Positions 62,183 through 64,000 of a DNA stretch of 64,000 nt are shown piece by piece. Within the stretch, counting starts at the first letter, position 1, and every line of letters begins with the position of its first letter. The translations under genes and the position numbers were made by a program. The notes under the pieces are model-generated. The model saw only the letters and a program-made list of their open reading frames with translations. It was not told the origin of the DNA and ran no database searches. Origin of the DNA: Lucinisca nassula (taxonomy: Eukaryota > Mollusca > Bivalvia > Lucinida > Lucinidae); the NCBI GenBank assembly GCA_963580285.1, contig OY757011.1, positions 202,261,644 to 202,325,643 on the forward strand. The letters are read 5' to 3'.

Positions 62183-63299
62183 ACCCCTTTTGGGGTTTCT
62201 GGTACAAAAAGGGTTAAGCACCATTTTGTATGGGAAAAGGTGGGTTTTGCAAGTGTATACATTATTTGTCTTTTTTTTGCGCAACTTCTTTTTTGTGGTC
62301 TATTATAAATGGGAGACAAATACACACGATCCAATGAGTTAAAGGTGAATAACGGTTGTCTCTCCATTGTGCGCAAGTCGTTACATGGCTATATTTGCAG
62401 CAACAAAACCGGACACTGGCAAAGAGAGACGCCACAGAACGCATAGTTTGTTTGATAAGGATTGGATTCGGTTAAATGCGCATAAAACCCTCTTTATATC
62501 GACATTTGATATAACGACAGTTTCATTGGAGCCAACCTTAGCTCAAGGTAAGCGGGGCAAATGGATACTCAAGAATATTGATTGTTACTCTGAAAACAAA
62601 TGTTGTGGATATTTGTTAGAATAATAATAATATTGAAAATAAAGACTTTATTTACAGTGGGTGACACAATTAGCTACAAGCTACTCTTCCTTGAGGCCCA
62701 CTTAACAAAATATATACAATGTCTATCTTTACAGGCCTCCAGCTACACTTTCCCTCACGAGAAGGGAAGTCCATCACGATCACAAGTGCGTGTAATGAAT
62801 AACCCTCCAAACCCAACTGTACAACCGAAGCTTACGTGGGCATACATTAGTTTTCTCATTCCCGCCCAAAGACACGTGCCGCGGGTACTCGTCAAAACGG
62901 CCTCAGTGTATACGAGGCGGTTTCTAACAAGCTACCAACAACCAATATCCGGAGCACAAATAAGAAAAATATCACATATATATAGAATCGCCGATTCTGA
63001 AAATGTCCACAAAATTTGATCAAAAAAACAAATGTGGATATTTGTTCGAATCGCCTCGTCGTGGCGATTCTGAAAATGTACACACCATTTGTTATTCGGA
63101 GGAATTGAGAGAAAAGGCCCTTTGAAGCCTATTTTACTACTTCGTTATACCGCAAAATTCTTTATAAAGTAAGGGGGTACTGTCATTATAACGAGGACCC
63201 TCTGTAACAGGTTGAGTACGCGGGTTAATTTGAGTGTTCGTTTTGAGCACCAGCTCTATAAGTCCTTTTCACTCATTGCGGTCCAAATGTGGGTTCATC
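62183..63299. other. Stretch with scattered core-like hairpins
   Basis: 62780-62975 is a decayed MITE B ('aatgaataaccctccaaacc', 'gcgggtactcgtcaaaacgg', 'gaggcggtttctaac'). 63020-63090 has a short core 'ttcgaatcgcctcg...ggcgattctgaaaa'. No gene recognised. Confidence 0.5.
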
Positions 63300-63304
63300 T
63301 ACAT

Positions 63305-63648
63305 AATATATACAAACTTCAATAACCTGAACACCTTCAGGACCATGAAATTTTGTTCGAGATACGGATAGTTCGAAGTATCGAGGTTTTTCACACTGCC
63401 AGGAAATGATGTGTAATGAGGGTAACCTTAGGATATATTTTCAACTTTTTATATTATAAAGGTATGTTGTGTGTAGTCATTTGAATCGCCTCGAATGAGG
63501 CGATTCTAATGAGTACACACAACATACCTTTTCAAGATAAAATAGCATCTACATATTTTTCTAAACACCTGGATAACTCGAACTAAGAGAGAAGAATTCT
63601 CCAGGGTCTTCAGAGAGCGTTCGAATTAGCCATGGTAAACCGAGCTAT
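63305..63648. mobile_element. MITE, family Y
   Basis: Starts near 'acaaacttcaataacctgaa'. The core arms GGTATGTTGTGTGTAGTCAT and ATGAGTACACACAACATACC flank GAATCGCCTCGAATGAGGCGATTC. The right end 'cgaattagccatggtaaacc' is decayed. Confidence 0.8.

Positions 63649-63652
<4 letters not shown>

Positions 63653-63724
<72 letters not shown>
63653..63724. repeat. (GA)n microsatellite
   Basis: About 36 GA units, next to the right end of the Y element. Confidence 0.95.
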
Positions 63725-63727
<3 letters not shown>

Positions 63728-63734
63728 TTTCACA

Positions 63735-64000
63735 TCACTTTAACAAGTATGTGTAACAAACACCCCGGGAAATTCCACTTTACATATAGGGATGTATAAG
63801 GATGTATACTATTTTCAATTTGTTCTCAAAAACATAGATTGTGGGTACTCGTTAAGACCGTCTCAGTTAGGCGACTCTAACAAACACCCATAATCTATGT
63901 TATAACGGCGGTTCTTACGAGTACCCACAATCTATGTGTGCAGCACGAATATTTCTTTTTTCAAAGAAAAATGTCAATTTTTATGTAAGAAAACGTTCTC
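63735..64000. mobile_element. Foldback MITE, subfamily B, cut by the window end
   Basis: 'catcactttaacaagtatgt' starts it. The core occurs one and a half times: arms at 63842, 63870 and 63906 ('ttcttacgagtacccacaat'). The right end lies outside the window. Confidence 0.7.

Noticed and set aside
62367..63019. ORFs of 85 and 139 codons near the right end
   Set aside because: They cross decayed MITE B and core-like hairpins. No recognisable domain and no splice support.

Overview
This looks like a piece of a metazoan nuclear genome, most likely a bivalve or another mollusc. Genes are split by GT-AG introns. Protein-coding sequence is under 5% of the window if transposons are excluded. The rest is dense with small foldback elements, SINEs with tRNA-like heads, Penelope-like retroelement (PLE) debris, mariner relics and tandem repeats. 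I cannot name the species from the sequence alone.

Region 1 (1-15.7 kb, + strand) holds the last five exons of an SLC22-type (organic cation/anion transporter) gene: 2142-2333, 8798-8880, 11473-11590, 12583-12655 and 15467-15718. All four junctions agree in phase. Together they encode about 238 residues covering the last six membrane segments. The 5' half lies outside the window or was not recognised. Its introns are full of MITEs, SINEs and PLE fragments, including a PLE reverse transcriptase relic at 13.4-14.4 kb. Region 2 (15.8-31.6 kb) has no host gene that I recognise. It holds a decayed mariner, a 3.3-kb satellite array (about 320/430-bp units) with a SINE inserted near its end, and a composite of PLE copies in opposite orientations (24.4-27.5 kb). 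That composite carries an apparently complete hammerhead ribozyme at 27249-27294. Region 3 (31.9-35.1 kb, + strand) holds two in-frame exons of an ankyrin-repeat protein with a C-terminal SOCS box (ASB-like), joined in phase 0 (368 residues). Region 4 (38.6-48.1 kb) is a young, structurally complete LTR retrotransposon with 2.55-kb LTRs, a 5-bp target duplication, a tRNA-Leu primer site and a polypurine tract. Its single long ORF encodes Gag, protease and integrase but no reverse transcriptase or RNase H. It sits in a small palindromic element, which together with other sequence splits an older mariner. Region 5 (49-64 kb) holds more MITEs and SINEs, a 145/110-bp minisatellite inside a possible Helitron-like element, and a non-LTR retrotransposon reverse transcriptase relic.

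The most interesting items are the reverse-transcriptase-less LTR element; the hammerhead ribozyme in PLE sequence; a palindromic core shared by foldback elements with unrelated ends; and three MITEs placed within about 12 bp of splice sites. Boundaries of degenerate repeats are approximate and were read by eye.
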